Below are positions 1-8,602 of a stretch of DNA of 32,424 nt, piece by piece. Source of the stretch: Planktotalea sp. Its GTDB lineage: Bacteria; Pseudomonadota; Alphaproteobacteria; Rhodobacterales; Rhodobacteraceae. Each line of letters opens with the position of its first letter. Positions within the stretch are counted from its first letter, which is position 1. Position numbers and translations under genes: made by a program. The notes under the pieces are model-generated. The model was not told the origin of the DNA and did not search any database. It saw nothing but the letters and a program-made list of their open reading frames with translations. The stretch lies in contig NZ_JABBAL010000038.1 in the NCBI RefSeq assembly GCF_018607995.1, positions 1 to 32,424 on the forward strand, written 5' to 3'.

Positions 1-141
1 AAAATACGCAGGTGAATCCGCTTGGGCTGGTTTGCCCGCATGAATCCAAGATAAAAACTTAACTGCGTAATTCTATATATATTTCCCGCGTATTTTATGG
101 CATCATGAGGCACTTGTTGTAAAATATGGAAGGCATTCGTT

Positions 142-351
142 ATGAAAAATACGGCCCCAAAACTTACTGGAATGATAGTCCTCGCTGCAATGTTTGGCTT
201 GCTATCAGTAGGTGTATCCTCCGTAGTGTTTGAGCTTGAAAAAGGTAGTATAGCATTGGTTGGCAGCAGTGTGTTTGCGCTAGTGTTTGTTATATTGGCA
301 CTCGGATGGAGAGAGCCACAAGACGGCCCAAATCGTCCAACTAAGCGATGA
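142..351 (+). CDS. Small two-helix membrane protein, unknown function
   Basis: A 69-residue protein I do not recognise. Two hydrophobic stretches, about residues 11-30 and 37-56, are separated by a short charged linker (ELEKG), and the tail is basic and hydrophilic, so it looks like a small inner-membrane hairpin protein. The ATG is preceded by GGAAGG at a spacing of about 8 bases, which supports real translation. It lies in an AT-rich segment with only other small orphan ORFs, next to a tRNA-Glu 3' end, so it may belong to an integrated element. No functional inference is possible from sequence alone. Confidence 0.5.
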   Translation: MKNTAPKLTGMIVLAAMFGLLSVGVSSVVFELEKGSIALVGSSVFALVFVILALGWREPQDGPNRPTKR

Positions 352-399
352 CCTTACTGGCTAAGGCTTACGTTATCCTAACGTCTTTAGGCTGTTTCC

Positions 400-618
400 A
401 TGAACACAAAGCTATCTGCGGTATCTGACAAACGCACGGACCTCATGTGCAGCGAATGTGGTCATAAGTCCAGCTACAAGATTGCTGACTTAATCCTAGC
501 CACCAGAGTCGAAACAACTACCCATGAGGTCCGTCAGAGCGCCCTATGCAGGGGCTGTGGTGTCAGGGTAATGCAGGTATGTAATCGTCTAGATGAGCCT
601 GTACGTGCGTCTGTGTGA
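400..618 (+). CDS. Small protein with two CxxC pairs, probable zinc ribbon
   Basis: A 72-residue protein with a zinc-ribbon pattern: C17-x2-C20 followed by GH, then C50-x2-C53 followed by G, with a further Cys at 61. The four cysteines in two knuckles about 30 residues apart suggest one structural zinc. An AGG lies about 9 bases before the ATG. It follows the small membrane-protein gene on the same strand after 48 bases and sits in the same AT-rich segment. A nucleic-acid-binding or adaptor role is possible for this fold, but nothing in the sequence specifies a partner. I do not recognise a family. Confidence 0.5.
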   Translation: MNTKLSAVSDKRTDLMCSECGHKSSYKIADLILATRVETTTHEVRQSALCRGCGVRVMQVCNRLDEPVRASV

Positions 619-633
619 GCCTTAGGCCCATCT

Positions 634-846
634 CTAGTGTGACGACCAGTCCAAGTTGTTGATTGCCTCGCGAAGTTTCTTGAGGGCTAGACCATCGGAG
701 TCCAGCGTATGAAGGCATTTTGGTAGAAGCACAGAGAAGTGTATAAATGGACTAGGGGGGTAGGTCGCCAGTTTATTCCAACCGTTGTTTAGTTTGTGGG
801 GCTGATACAAGTCGATGGAAGAGATTGGTCTTCGCTGAGTAGTCAT
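634..846 (-). CDS. Hypothetical 70-residue protein
   Basis: An uninterrupted 70-codon frame with an ATG start but no convincing ribosome-binding site. The product is polar, with no signal peptide, membrane helix or recognised motif. It points towards the small plus-strand genes and away from the tRNA-Glu. It may be a genuine orphan gene of the AT-rich segment or a chance frame. The identity is unknown. Confidence 0.25.
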   Translation of the reverse strand: MTTQRRPISSIDLYQPHKLNNGWNKLATYPPSPFIHFSVLLPKCLHTLDSDGLALKKLREAINNLDWSSH

Positions 847-944
847 AAACCGTCGCCGAATGGGAAAATCTACGGGAAAAACCTACAGAAAGTAACTGCA
901 AAAATTAACGCTAATTCTTATATAAATAAACTATAAGATGCCAC

Positions 945-1019
945 TGGCATCCCGTAGGGGAATCGAACCCCTCTTTCCAGGTTGAAAACCTGGCGTCCTA
1001 ACCGATAGACGAACGGGAC
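945..1019 (-). tRNA. tRNA-Glu (anticodon UUC)
   Basis: Read on the minus strand, the acceptor stem GTCCCGT pairs with ACGGGAT (first pair G-U). The anticodon stem CCAGG/CCTGG closes a 7-base loop TTTTCAA, giving anticodon TTC. The T arm is GAGGG-TTCGATT-CCCCT with one mismatch or G-U pair, followed by discriminator G and an encoded CCA. It lies on the same strand as, and about 90 bases downstream of, recJ. Its 3' end faces the AT-rich region at 1-944, the usual side for integrase attachment. Confidence 0.95.
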
Positions 1020-1108
1020 GCACTGTGGCGTGAGAGACGTTTAGGCAAAGTCGCAGAGCCGCGCAAGAGGTAAAATCAGGTTTTGTTTAGAAGTTTTTGG
1101 TGCTTAAA

Positions 1109-2851
1109 TTACGCAGGAGCGGCGTCTTCTAAACGCAATTGTGGGCTTTGACGTCCGCCCCATGAGTTGACCTCCAGACGGCCTGCGAGGTGGAAGCGTT
1201 TGCCGGCATGATTCTCTAAAGCTGGACCAAGAGGCGTGTCCAGCGCGCCAAAGCAAATCGCATCGATGCGCGCGCCAAGACCGTCGCCAAAGCTGATCTT
1301 AAGGTGGGTTTCACCAACGCGTTTGGTGAGCTTGAGCTCCACATCGGGAAAGGCAAAGCGCGGAGCAGGGGCGCCTGCGCCGAAAGGGCCTGCTTTTTCC
1401 AGCTGTTCTATCAATTCGATCTGGGCGGCACCGGGCATAAGCATGCCATCAAGGCGCAGATCAGCGGGACCTGCATCGCCTGCGCCTTGTTTTGCCATCA
1501 ATTCGGACAGGCGGGCCATAGCGGGTTCCAGCTGCGCGCGACTAAGCGAGAGGCCTGCTGCCATTTTATGGCCACCACCTTTTTCGATGAGACCTTCGTG
1601 TGTGAGTTTTTGAATTGCAGCCCCCAGATCTATGCCAGAAATCGAGCGACCTGATCCTTTGCCCGCATCGCCGTCAAACCCGATGACAATAGCAGGGCGA
1701 TGTGCTGCGTCCTTGAGGCGAGAGGCGACGATACCAACGACGCCAGCGTGCCAGCTTTCACCCGCGGCCCAAACGAGTGGCGCGTCAAAGCCACGTTCTT
1801 CCGCTTGCTCCAACGCGGCGGCGCGAACGTTGTTTTCGATCTCGCGGCGTTCGGTGTTGAGCATATCAAGGCGCTCAGCCATGGCTTTGGCCTCATGTGG
1901 GTCGCGTGTGGCAAGCAGGCGCGCGCCGAGATCGGCCTTGCCAATACGGCCACCTGCATTGACACGTGGGCCAAGTAGGAAGCCAAGGTGATACGAACTG
2001 GGTGCTGTGTCCATGCGTGAGACATCGGCGAGCGCGGTGATCCCTGTGCGTTCGCGGCGCGCCATCACCGTGAGACCTTGGCGCACCAAGGCGCGGTTCA
2101 CACCGATCAAAGGCGCAACATCCGCAACGGTGCCAAGCGCAACAAGATCAAGCATATTCAGAAGGTTAGGGCCATTTACGTTGTCGATTCTAAGTTGTCG
2201 GCCCGCTTCAACAAGCATCAAGAACACAACGCCAGCGGCACAGAGATGCGCGAGATCACCGGTTTCATCGGCGCGGTTCGGGTTCACGACAGCATGCGCA
2301 GGAGGTAGGGTTTCGTCACCCAAATGGTGATCAAGAACGACCACGTCTGCCCCGACTGCGGCGGCTATGGGGCCATGAGACAGAGTTCCGCAATCGACGC
2401 AAATTATCAGATCATGTGCTGCGGCGAGCATGGCCATAGCTTCGTCATTTGGGCCGTAGCCTTCGTCGATACGGTCAGGAATATAGAGTGTTGCGGATTG
2501 ATCGAAATGGCGCAGCCAGTCAATGATCAGCGCTGCAGAAGTGCCGCCATCCACATCATAATCTGCGAAGATTGCGATTTTCTGGCGGGCTTTGACGGCG
2601 GTGAGAATGCGCGCTGTGGCCTTTTCCAGGTCCCTGAGGGAGCGTGGATCAGGTAACAGATCCTTCAAAGTTGGTGCAAGAAAAGCGTCAGCATCTTGCG
2701 GCGCGACGCCGCGTTTGGCGAGCACATTGCACAAGGGAGCCGGCAAGCCCGTGGCTTGGGCAATCGCTTCGCCTTGGCGCGCGACTTCGATATCGGGACC
2801 GACCCAACGGCGGCCTGTCAAAGAACGCTTGACGTTAAGAAAGGGTCCCAT
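1109..2851 (-). CDS. recJ: Single-stranded-DNA-specific 5'-3' exonuclease RecJ
   Basis: A 580-residue RecJ of normal length for the family. It degrades single-stranded DNA 5' to 3' in RecF-pathway recombination, mismatch repair and fork processing. Visible features are the DHH-domain motif DYDVDG (residues 97-102), VDCG (152-155), the DHH signature at 174-176, and the C-terminal DHHA1 motif GGGHKMAAG followed by an OB-like C-terminal domain. The acidic and histidine ligands of the two-metal site are present. The start lies 4 bases downstream of the glpX stop, so the two are almost certainly co-transcribed. The order hom-glpX-recJ is familiar from Rhodobacteraceae. Confidence 0.97.
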   Translation of the reverse strand: MGPFLNVKRSLTGRRWVGPDIEVARQGEAIAQATGLPAPLCNVLAKRGVAPQDADAFLAPTLKDLLPDPRSLRDLEKATARILTAVKARQKIAIFADYDVDGGTSAALIIDWLRHFDQSATLYIPDRIDEGYGPNDEAMAMLAAAHDLIICVDCGTLSHGPIAAAVGADVVVLDHHLGDETLPPAHAVVNPNRADETGDLAHLCAAGVVFLMLVEAGRQLRIDNVNGPNLLNMLDLVALGTVADVAPLIGVNRALVRQGLTVMARRERTGITALADVSRMDTAPSSYHLGFLLGPRVNAGGRIGKADLGARLLATRDPHEAKAMAERLDMLNTERREIENNVRAAALEQAEERGFDAPLVWAAGESWHAGVVGIVASRLKDAAHRPAIVIGFDGDAGKGSGRSISGIDLGAAIQKLTHEGLIEKGGGHKMAAGLSLSRAQLEPAMARLSELMAKQGAGDAGPADLRLDGMLMPGAAQIELIEQLEKAGPFGAGAPAPRFAFPDVELKLTKRVGETHLKISFGDGLGARIDAICFGALDTPLGPALENHAGKRFHLAGRLEVNSWGGRQSPQLRLEDAAPA

Positions 2852-2855
2852 ACTT

Positions 2856-3824
2856 TCAGGCGGCTACTGGCAGGCGGTAAGTCATGCGACGCACCGAGCC
2901 AGTTTTTGAGCGCATCAACAGCGTTTCGGTGGTGATAAAGCCGACTTCGCGCTTGATCGCAGGCAACAAAGTACCGCCTGTGACGCCTGTGGCTGCGAAT
3001 ATGACATCCTGAGTGACCATATCATCGCGCGTGTAGATGCGATCGTAATTTGTGATGCCCGCTTTGCTGGCGCGGCGACGCTCATCGTCATTGCGAAACA
3101 AAAGCCGGCCAAACATTTGACCACCCATGCATTTCAGTGCGGATGCGGCGAGCACACCCTCGGGTGCGCCGCCTGTGCCCATATACATGTCGATACCCGT
3201 AAGATCAGATTCAGCGCAGTGCATTACGCCTGCCACATCACCGTCGGTGATCAAGCGGATTGAAGCACCAGTAGAGCGTACTTCAGCGATCATTTCCTCA
3301 TGACGTGGGCGTTCCAGCATACACACAGTAATGTCGGACGGCGCGCATCCTTTTTCCGTGGCTAACGCTGAAACGCGCGTGGCGTAGGGCATATCTAGGG
3401 CGACAATACCCTCTGCGAATCCTGGACCAATCGCGAGTTTGTCCATGTAGACATCAGGCGCGTGCAGCATGGAGCCACGCGGGCCCATCGCGATCACGGT
3501 TAATGCGTTGGGCATATCCTTAGCGGTGAGCGTTGTGCCTTCCAGCGGGTCAAGCGCTATATCGACAGCAGGTCCGGAACCTGTGCCGACTTCTTCACCA
3601 ATGTAGAGCATGGGCGCTTCATCGCGTTCGCCTTCGCCAATCACAACGACACCCGCGATCTCTAGCAGATTGAGCTGTTCGCGCATCGCATTGACTGCAG
3701 CTTGGTCTGCCGCTTTTTCATCGCCGCGCCCGATCAAGCTAGCGGACGCAATCGCGGCTTGTTCGGCCACGCGCGCGAGGCCGAGGGAGAGCATGCGGTC
3801 ATTGAAATCGACAGAATTGTTCAT
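2856..3824 (-). CDS. glpX: Class II fructose-1,6-bisphosphatase GlpX
   Basis: A 322-residue GlpX-type fructose-1,6-bisphosphatase, which hydrolyses fructose 1,6-bisphosphate to fructose 6-phosphate in gluconeogenesis; some homologues also act on sedoheptulose bisphosphate. It shows the family's metal and substrate motifs: GEGERDEAP (63-71), GEEVG (76-80), and the Li-sensitive-phosphatase signature D88..LDPLEGTT (D92, E95). It sits between hom and recJ, with recJ starting 4 bases after its stop. The gap to hom upstream is 153 bases and holds an inverted repeat, so glpX may have its own promoter. No lesion is seen. Confidence 0.96.
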   Translation of the reverse strand: MNNSVDFNDRMLSLGLARVAEQAAIASASLIGRGDEKAADQAAVNAMREQLNLLEIAGVVVIGEGERDEAPMLYIGEEVGTGSGPAVDIALDPLEGTTLTAKDMPNALTVIAMGPRGSMLHAPDVYMDKLAIGPGFAEGIVALDMPYATRVSALATEKGCAPSDITVCMLERPRHEEMIAEVRSTGASIRLITDGDVAGVMHCAESDLTGIDMYMGTGGAPEGVLAASALKCMGGQMFGRLLFRNDDERRRASKAGITNYDRIYTRDDMVTQDVIFAATGVTGGTLLPAIKREVGFITTETLLMRSKTGSVRRMTYRLPVAA

Positions 3825-3923
3825 TGGAGTGGTCTTTCTTCGCTTGTCTCAGAGTGACCTAGCGACGCTGGGCTTGCAAGAAGAGATACTGGGGCTTGGC
3901 TCTGAGGATGGGAGTGAGAGGGT

Positions 3924-3970
3924 CAGCCTTCTCGCGCTCTCTCGCGGTATTTTCAGACCATAGAAGGCTG
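3924..3970. repeat. 9-bp inverted repeat between hom and glpX
   Basis: CAGCCTTCT (3924-3932) is matched exactly by AGAAGGCTG (3962-3970). The 29-base loop itself contains CGCG-CTCTCT-CGCG. It starts 8 bases after the hom stop on the transcribed minus strand. It could fold as a nested hairpin acting as an attenuator, processing site or weak terminator between hom and glpX. There is no T run beside it, so a simple intrinsic terminator is doubtful. Confidence 0.4.
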
Positions 3971-3977
3971 TAGAACC

Positions 3978-5270
3978 TTAGAGGTTTTCGATACGCAGCG
4001 CGACTGGGGGAGTTGCCACCACATTGCTTTTGCCGATTTGCGTCAGTGCTTCATCAAGGGTTTGGCGCATGCACTTATGCGTCACGATCAACACTGGCGC
4101 GGTTTCATCCGCATGGCCAAGTTGGCGCATACGATCAATGGAAATCCCTGCCTCGCCGAGGATCGTCGCAATCTTCGCCATTGCACCAGGCTTGTCTTTG
4201 AGGCCAACGCGTAAATAGAAAGGCGCGGGGCTAGCGGCCTTTGCCGAAGTGGATTTGTGTAGTTGATTTGCGGGAATGCCGAAGGTGGGAATACGGATGC
4301 CACGTGCGATATCCATCACATCGCCCATTACCGCGCTGGCCGTGGGTCCCATGCCCGCGCCTGGCCCTCGCAGTACGATTTGCTCGACGTAATTACCTTC
4401 GATCACCATCATATTGGTGCCTCCTTCAAGCTGACCGAGTGGAGATGCGGAGGGCACGAGACAAGGCGTCATGCGTTGTTCCAAACCGCGTCCTGTCATT
4501 TGGGTGACACCCAGCAATTTGATGCGAAAGCCCATGTCAGCGGCGTGATTTATGTCTTGGAGTTCGATCCGTTGGATGCCCTCGAGTTCGACCGCGTCGA
4601 AATCAACCTGCGTGCCAAAAGCAATCGAGGCGAGCAGCGCCAGTTTGTGACCCGCATCAATCCCACCCACATCAAGGTTGGGATCCGCCTCCAGATAGCC
4701 AAGCTCCGCGCATTCATCAAAGAGGGCGTTGTAGCCGCGGCCCGACTTTTCCATATTGGTCAGGATGTAGTTACAAGTGCCGTTCATCACGCCCATCACT
4801 CGGGTGATCTCATTGCCTGCTAGACCTTCGAGCAAGGATTTGATCACTGGAATGCCACCTGCAACGGCAGCCTCGTAGCGGATAATGCTATCGTTCGCTT
4901 CAGCCATTTGCGCGAGAGCTTGGCCGTGATGCGCGAGCAAGGCTTTGTTGGCGGTGACCACATCTTTTCCAAGTGCGAGGGCGGCTTCGACCGCGTTTTT
5001 CGCAACGCCCGTGTCGCCACCGATCAGTTCGACGAAAACATCCACATCGTCGCGTTTGGCCAAGGCGACCGCATCAGTTTCCCAAGCATAGCCTGAAAGT
5101 GAAACTCCACGGTCGCGCGATTGATCCCGCGCGCTGACGGCTGAAATTACAACGCCGCGTCCTGCGCGCGCACTGAGAAGGGCAGCTTGCTGGCGGATTA
5201 TTTTGACCACGCCGGTGCCGACCGTACCCAAACCTGCAATTCCAAGACGGAGAGGGGAATTTTGGCTCAT
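3978..5270 (-). CDS. hom: Homoserine dehydrogenase
   Basis: A 430-residue homoserine dehydrogenase, reducing aspartate semialdehyde to homoserine with NAD(P)H on the way to threonine, methionine and isoleucine. The N-terminal Rossmann motif is GLGTVG (13-18). The central catalytic domain contains GGIPVIKSL and MNGTCNYIL, and a C-terminal ACT domain runs from about residue 350 (the FYLRVGLKDKPGAMAKI region), as expected for the threonine-feedback-regulated type. The ATG is preceded by AAGGAG at a spacing of 8. It lies 102 bases downstream of a small lipoprotein gene on the same strand and precedes glpX and recJ. Confidence 0.96.
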   Translation of the reverse strand: MSQNSPLRLGIAGLGTVGTGVVKIIRQQAALLSARAGRGVVISAVSARDQSRDRGVSLSGYAWETDAVALAKRDDVDVFVELIGGDTGVAKNAVEAALALGKDVVTANKALLAHHGQALAQMAEANDSIIRYEAAVAGGIPVIKSLLEGLAGNEITRVMGVMNGTCNYILTNMEKSGRGYNALFDECAELGYLEADPNLDVGGIDAGHKLALLASIAFGTQVDFDAVELEGIQRIELQDINHAADMGFRIKLLGVTQMTGRGLEQRMTPCLVPSASPLGQLEGGTNMMVIEGNYVEQIVLRGPGAGMGPTASAVMGDVMDIARGIRIPTFGIPANQLHKSTSAKAASPAPFYLRVGLKDKPGAMAKIATILGEAGISIDRMRQLGHADETAPVLIVTHKCMRQTLDEALTQIGKSNVVATPPVALRIENL

Positions 5271-5372
5271 GAGGTGGGCTCCTTCAAATGGGTGCGCGCG
5301 AGGCGGCTCGTTCTGTTGGCTTTACTGCTGTGCGGGCGTCTGTGCAATGAAGCTTTGCGCAGATTTCAACGA

Positions 5373-5768
5373 TTATTCTGGCAGAGTTGGCGGGTTTATC
5401 CCACCTTCCATGCGTTTGCGTAGCGCATCATCGATAATCGGATCAGCTGCAGTTTGCGCTTTGCGACGAGCACGCAGCGCATCGAGACGATCAAGCATGG
5501 GATCATTCGCCATTTCCGTCTGTGCAGCGGACGCAACGGGCGTGCTTTGAAGCGTATCGCGACGGCTGGTGAGATCGTCTTCAACCTCATCCGTGATCGT
5601 CGCTTCGGGTTCTTTCAAGAGAATGTCGAGGGGGACGAATTTGGGATAGGGGGTTTTGCTGGTAAATTGCGCCTCTGAAATTTCGATTTCCGGGAATTTC
5701 TTGCACGCAGGAAGGGCTGCACAAAAAAGCACAGCGATCAAAAGGGTGGGGCGGAGACGAAAGCTCAT
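5373..5768 (-). CDS. Small outer-envelope lipoprotein, unknown function
   Basis: A 131-residue predicted lipoprotein. The N-terminus has basic residues, a hydrophobic core, and a lipobox LPAC with the lipidated Cys at residue 22. The mature part is polar and acidic, with a helical, charge-rich segment near the C-terminus (MLDRLDALRARRKAQ). I chose the ATG at 5768 because GGAG lies 9 bases upstream; a longer frame from a TTG at 5786 would put non-signal residues before the signal peptide. It is first in the minus-strand run leading to hom, and diverges from the TetR gene with a palindromic operator between them. The family is not recognised. Confidence 0.75.
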   Translation of the reverse strand: MSFRLRPTLLIAVLFCAALPACKKFPEIEISEAQFTSKTPYPKFVPLDILLKEPEATITDEVEDDLTSRRDTLQSTPVASAAQTEMANDPMLDRLDALRARRKAQTAADPIIDDALRKRMEGGINPPTLPE

Positions 5769-5848
5769 AGACGTGCACTCCAACAAGGTCCCCGTCTTTT
5801 GGCGCAGAGCGCTGGGACTGACAAGGGTGTGACGGTTTTGGGTTTTTT

Positions 5849-5864
5849 CTGAACGGATGTTCAG
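5849..5864. promoter_or_regulatory. Palindromic operator candidate for the adjacent TetR regulator
   Basis: CTGAAC-GGAT-GTTCAG is a perfect 6-bp inverted repeat with a 4-base centre, 13 bases before the tetR-type start codon and 80 bases before the divergent lipoprotein gene. Its size, symmetry and position are typical of TetR-family operators, so autoregulation is the simplest reading. Regulation of the divergent lipoprotein/hom run is possible. Confidence 0.65.
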
Positions 5865-5877
5865 TTAACGTCTTTGA

Positions 5878-6468
5878 ATGGCACGTACTCAAGGATCTCA
5901 TTCGGCCTCAACAGGGCCAAAAATTCGCGCATCGGCGCAGCGCTTGTTTGCGCAACATGGCTATGCTGCCGTTTCCATGCGCCAAATCGCGGCGGTCGTG
6001 GGCGTGCAGGCGGGCGCGCTTTATAACTATATTCCCGACAAGCAGGCACTTTTGTTCGAGCTAATGAAGCAACATATGGATGATCTGCTGGCCGCGCGGC
6101 GTGCGCAAAAGCCTGCCCAGAGCGCGCTGGCAGCACTTGAAGCGTTCACGCGGTTTCACATCGGGTTTCATTTGGATCGCCCTGATGCGGTTTTTATTGC
6201 CTATATGGAGCTGCGCAATCTGAGTGATGACAATTTCGTGGAGATCGAGACTTTGCGCACCCGCTATGAAGGGGAATTGACGCAAATTTTGCACGATGGG
6301 TTGGCCGAGAGGGTGTTTGATGTGACCGATTTAAAGGTCGCCACGCGCGCTGTCATTGCGATGCTCACGGGGGTGACCACATGGTATCGTGACAGCGGCG
6401 CGCTTAGCCGGAGCGAGGTTGAGGACATTTATTGGCAAATGGTGCGCAATGCGGTTCGGCTTACATGA
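5878..6468 (+). CDS. TetR/AcrR-family transcriptional regulator
   Basis: A 196-residue TetR-type repressor. The N-terminal helix-turn-helix domain (about 14-62) shows the usual pattern: IRASAQRLFAQHGY, then MRQIAAVVGVQAGALYNYIPDK, where the recognition helix ends in the family's YxYxxxK. The C-terminal ligand-binding domain, with conserved aromatic residues and an ELRNLS segment, resembles regulators of acyl-CoA or lipid metabolism (KstR2/FadR-like), but the ligand cannot be read from sequence. The ATG lies 13 bases after a perfect palindrome, suggesting autorepression. The gene ends 3 bases before the convergent pirin stop. Sure of the family, unsure of the regulon. Confidence 0.93.
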   Translation: MARTQGSHSASTGPKIRASAQRLFAQHGYAAVSMRQIAAVVGVQAGALYNYIPDKQALLFELMKQHMDDLLAARRAQKPAQSALAALEAFTRFHIGFHLDRPDAVFIAYMELRNLSDDNFVEIETLRTRYEGELTQILHDGLAERVFDVTDLKVATRAVIAMLTGVTTWYRDSGALSRSEVEDIYWQMVRNAVRLT

Positions 6469-6471
6469 GGT

Positions 6472-7383
6472 TTAGTGCGCGGGCTTAATAAATGTGCCGT
6501 TGCGCAGCTCTTTGACGGCTTGCATTAGCTCTTCGCGGGTGTTCATCACGATTGGCCCATGCCACGCGACAGGTTCCTTCAGCGGCTGTCCCGAGATTAG
6601 CAAAAAGCGTACACCAGTATCACCAGCTTGAACCGTGACCTCTTCGGACGCTCCAAATTTCACGAGCGTGCGGTTGCCGGTCAGGTCACGGATATTGACC
6701 TCTTTGCCGCCAACTTCCTTTTCCAAGAGCACCCCCATCGGTGCAGAAGCATCCGCGAAGGCAGCACTGCCTTCGAAGACATAAGCGAACGCACGTCTGT
6801 GGTGGCTTAGCTTGAAGGTTTTCTTCACACCAGCAGGCACGAAGACATCAAGATATTGTGGGTCTGCGGCGATGCCATCGACGGGACCACGCTTGCCCCA
6901 GAATTCGCCGACGACGACTTTGACGCGCGTGCCGTCGTCATCAATGATCTCGGGGATCTCTTTACTTTCAACGTCTTGGTAGCGAGGCGCTGTCATTTTG
7001 AGGGAGGAGGGCAAGTTCGCCCAAAGTTGAAACCCATGCATTTGGCCCTGCGCGTTCCCATGTGGCATTTCCTGATGCATGATCCCGGAGCCTGCGGTCA
7101 TCCATTGCACATCGCCTGCTCCGAGCGCGCCTGTGTTGCCAAGGCTATCCTCGTGATTGACTGTGCCATTCAAAACATATGTGATCGTTTCGATGCCTCT
7201 GTGTGGATGCCAAGGAAAGCCCTTTTCAAACTTGTCAGGGTGGTCGCTGCGAAAATCGTCGAAAAGGAGAAAAGGATCCAGCTCGGTCGGATCCTGAAAG
7301 CCGAAGGCGCGGTGCAGGTGAACGCCAGCCCCTTCCAGGGTTGGCGTGGCTTGTGATGTTTCAAAGCGGGAACTGACGGACAT
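6472..7383 (-). CDS. Pirin-family bicupin protein
   Basis: A 303-residue pirin-like protein with two cupin domains. The N-terminal cupin has all four expected metal ligands: H59 and H61 in HPHRG, H103 and E105 in GIMHQEMP. Family members include an iron-binding nuclear cofactor, and some bacterial members have quercetin 2,3-dioxygenase activity; which applies here is unknown. The start is supported by AGGAGG about 6 bases upstream. It follows moaA on the same strand after 119 bases and is convergent with the TetR gene, whose stop is 3 bases away. Confidence 0.93.
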   Translation of the reverse strand: MSVSSRFETSQATPTLEGAGVHLHRAFGFQDPTELDPFLLFDDFRSDHPDKFEKGFPWHPHRGIETITYVLNGTVNHEDSLGNTGALGAGDVQWMTAGSGIMHQEMPHGNAQGQMHGFQLWANLPSSLKMTAPRYQDVESKEIPEIIDDDGTRVKVVVGEFWGKRGPVDGIAADPQYLDVFVPAGVKKTFKLSHHRRAFAYVFEGSAAFADASAPMGVLLEKEVGGKEVNIRDLTGNRTLVKFGASEEVTVQAGDTGVRFLLISGQPLKEPVAWHGPIVMNTREELMQAVKELRNGTFIKPAH

Positions 7384-7502
7384 GTCGACCTCCTATTGAC
7401 GTTTGGGAGGATGTAGAGCTTTCAGTGGGATAGCACAATTCTGCACACAAGATCAGCATGCGTGCACTGACGCACAATACGCAGCGCGTTAGGCTACCGG
7501 AC

Positions 7503-8516
7503 CTAGCCGCCTGTGTGGCTCATATGCCGTGTGACTTGGCCATCTGCTTTCTGGCGTGAATAGTCGAAATCATGGCCCTTCGGTTTCAAACTGATAGCAT
7601 CATGTATCGCTTGCCTTAGAGGCGCGTTGTCTTTCGGGTTGCTGCGCAAAGGCGCGCGCAGATCCGCCATGTCTTCCTGACCCAAGCACAAATAAAGCTC
7701 GCCTGTGCAGGTCAAGCGCACGCGATTACAGCTTTCGCAGAAATTGTGCGTGAGCGGTGTAATGAAGCCGATCTTCTGACCCGTCTCCTCCAAGCGCACA
7801 TAGCGCGCAGGGCCGCCCGTGCGTTCGCTGAGTTCGGTTATCGTATAGCGCTCTGCGAGTTGCGTGCGAAGATCCTTCAGCGACCAATATTGCCCCACAC
7901 GATCCTCATTTCCAAGATCGCCCATCGGCATCACTTCAATCCATGTCAGCGCAATATCACGGCTTGCACACCACTCTGTCACTGTAATCAGCTCGTCTTC
8001 GTTGAAATCCTTCAGCGCAACCGCGTTGATTTTCACTTTCAAGCCAGCCGTTTGAGCCGCGTCGATCCCTTTTAAAACCTGTGTCAAACGGCCCCAACGG
8101 GTCACGCGGGCGAATTTCTCTTCGTCCAACGTATCAAGGGATACGTTCACGCGGCGCACGCCTGCGGCATACAGTGGCTCTGCAAAACGTGCGAGCTGAC
8201 TTCCGTTAGTGGTGAGCGTGAGTTCATCCAGCGCACCACTGTCCAAATGGCGGCTCATGCTTTGGAAAAATGTCATAATATCACGCCGCACAAGCGGTTC
8301 ACCCCCCGTGATGCGCAGCTTTTTCACGCCGAGATCCACAAATGTGGAGCACATGCGTTCTAACTCTTCGAGGGTCAGCAGTTCTTTCTTGGGCAAGAAC
8401 TGCATGTTTTCGCTCATGCAATAGACGCAGCGAAAATCGCAACGATCTGTCACAGAGACGCGCAAATAGGTGATGGCGCGGGCGAAAGGGTCAATCAAGG
8501 GTGCGTTCATGAGCAT
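7503..8516 (-). CDS. moaA: GTP 3',8-cyclase MoaA, molybdenum cofactor biosynthesis
   Basis: A 337-residue radical-SAM enzyme for the first step of molybdopterin synthesis, converting GTP to 3',8-cyclo-GTP, which MoaC then turns into cPMP. The SAM cluster motif is C26-x3-C30-x2-C33. The second, substrate-binding 4Fe-4S cluster is C260-x2-C263-x13-C277, and the protein ends in the conserved Gly-Gly tail. The start is ambiguous: ATG codons at 8516 and 8510 are both possible and neither has a strong ribosome-binding site. The gene diverges from the lipoprotein gene at 8611. No other moa gene is in the window. Confidence 0.97.
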   Translation of the reverse strand: MLMNAPLIDPFARAITYLRVSVTDRCDFRCVYCMSENMQFLPKKELLTLEELERMCSTFVDLGVKKLRITGGEPLVRRDIMTFFQSMSRHLDSGALDELTLTTNGSQLARFAEPLYAAGVRRVNVSLDTLDEEKFARVTRWGRLTQVLKGIDAAQTAGLKVKINAVALKDFNEDELITVTEWCASRDIALTWIEVMPMGDLGNEDRVGQYWSLKDLRTQLAERYTITELSERTGGPARYVRLEETGQKIGFITPLTHNFCESCNRVRLTCTGELYLCLGQEDMADLRAPLRSNPKDNAPLRQAIHDAISLKPKGHDFDYSRQKADGQVTRHMSHTGG

Positions 8517-8602
8517 AAGCTAATGCGCGCACCGAAGCACTGCAAGAGGAGTTCCGTTAAGGTGCGCACACGTTATTGCGTTCTGCGCTGGAGGGCTTAA
8601 TC

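Noticed and set aside
1236..2935. Many long plus-strand frames opposite recJ
   Set aside because: They are shadows of the recJ reading frame, without ribosome-binding sites or family features.
3825..3977. Riboswitch between hom and glpX
   Set aside because: Only a 9-bp inverted repeat is visible; no conserved aptamer motif was recognised.
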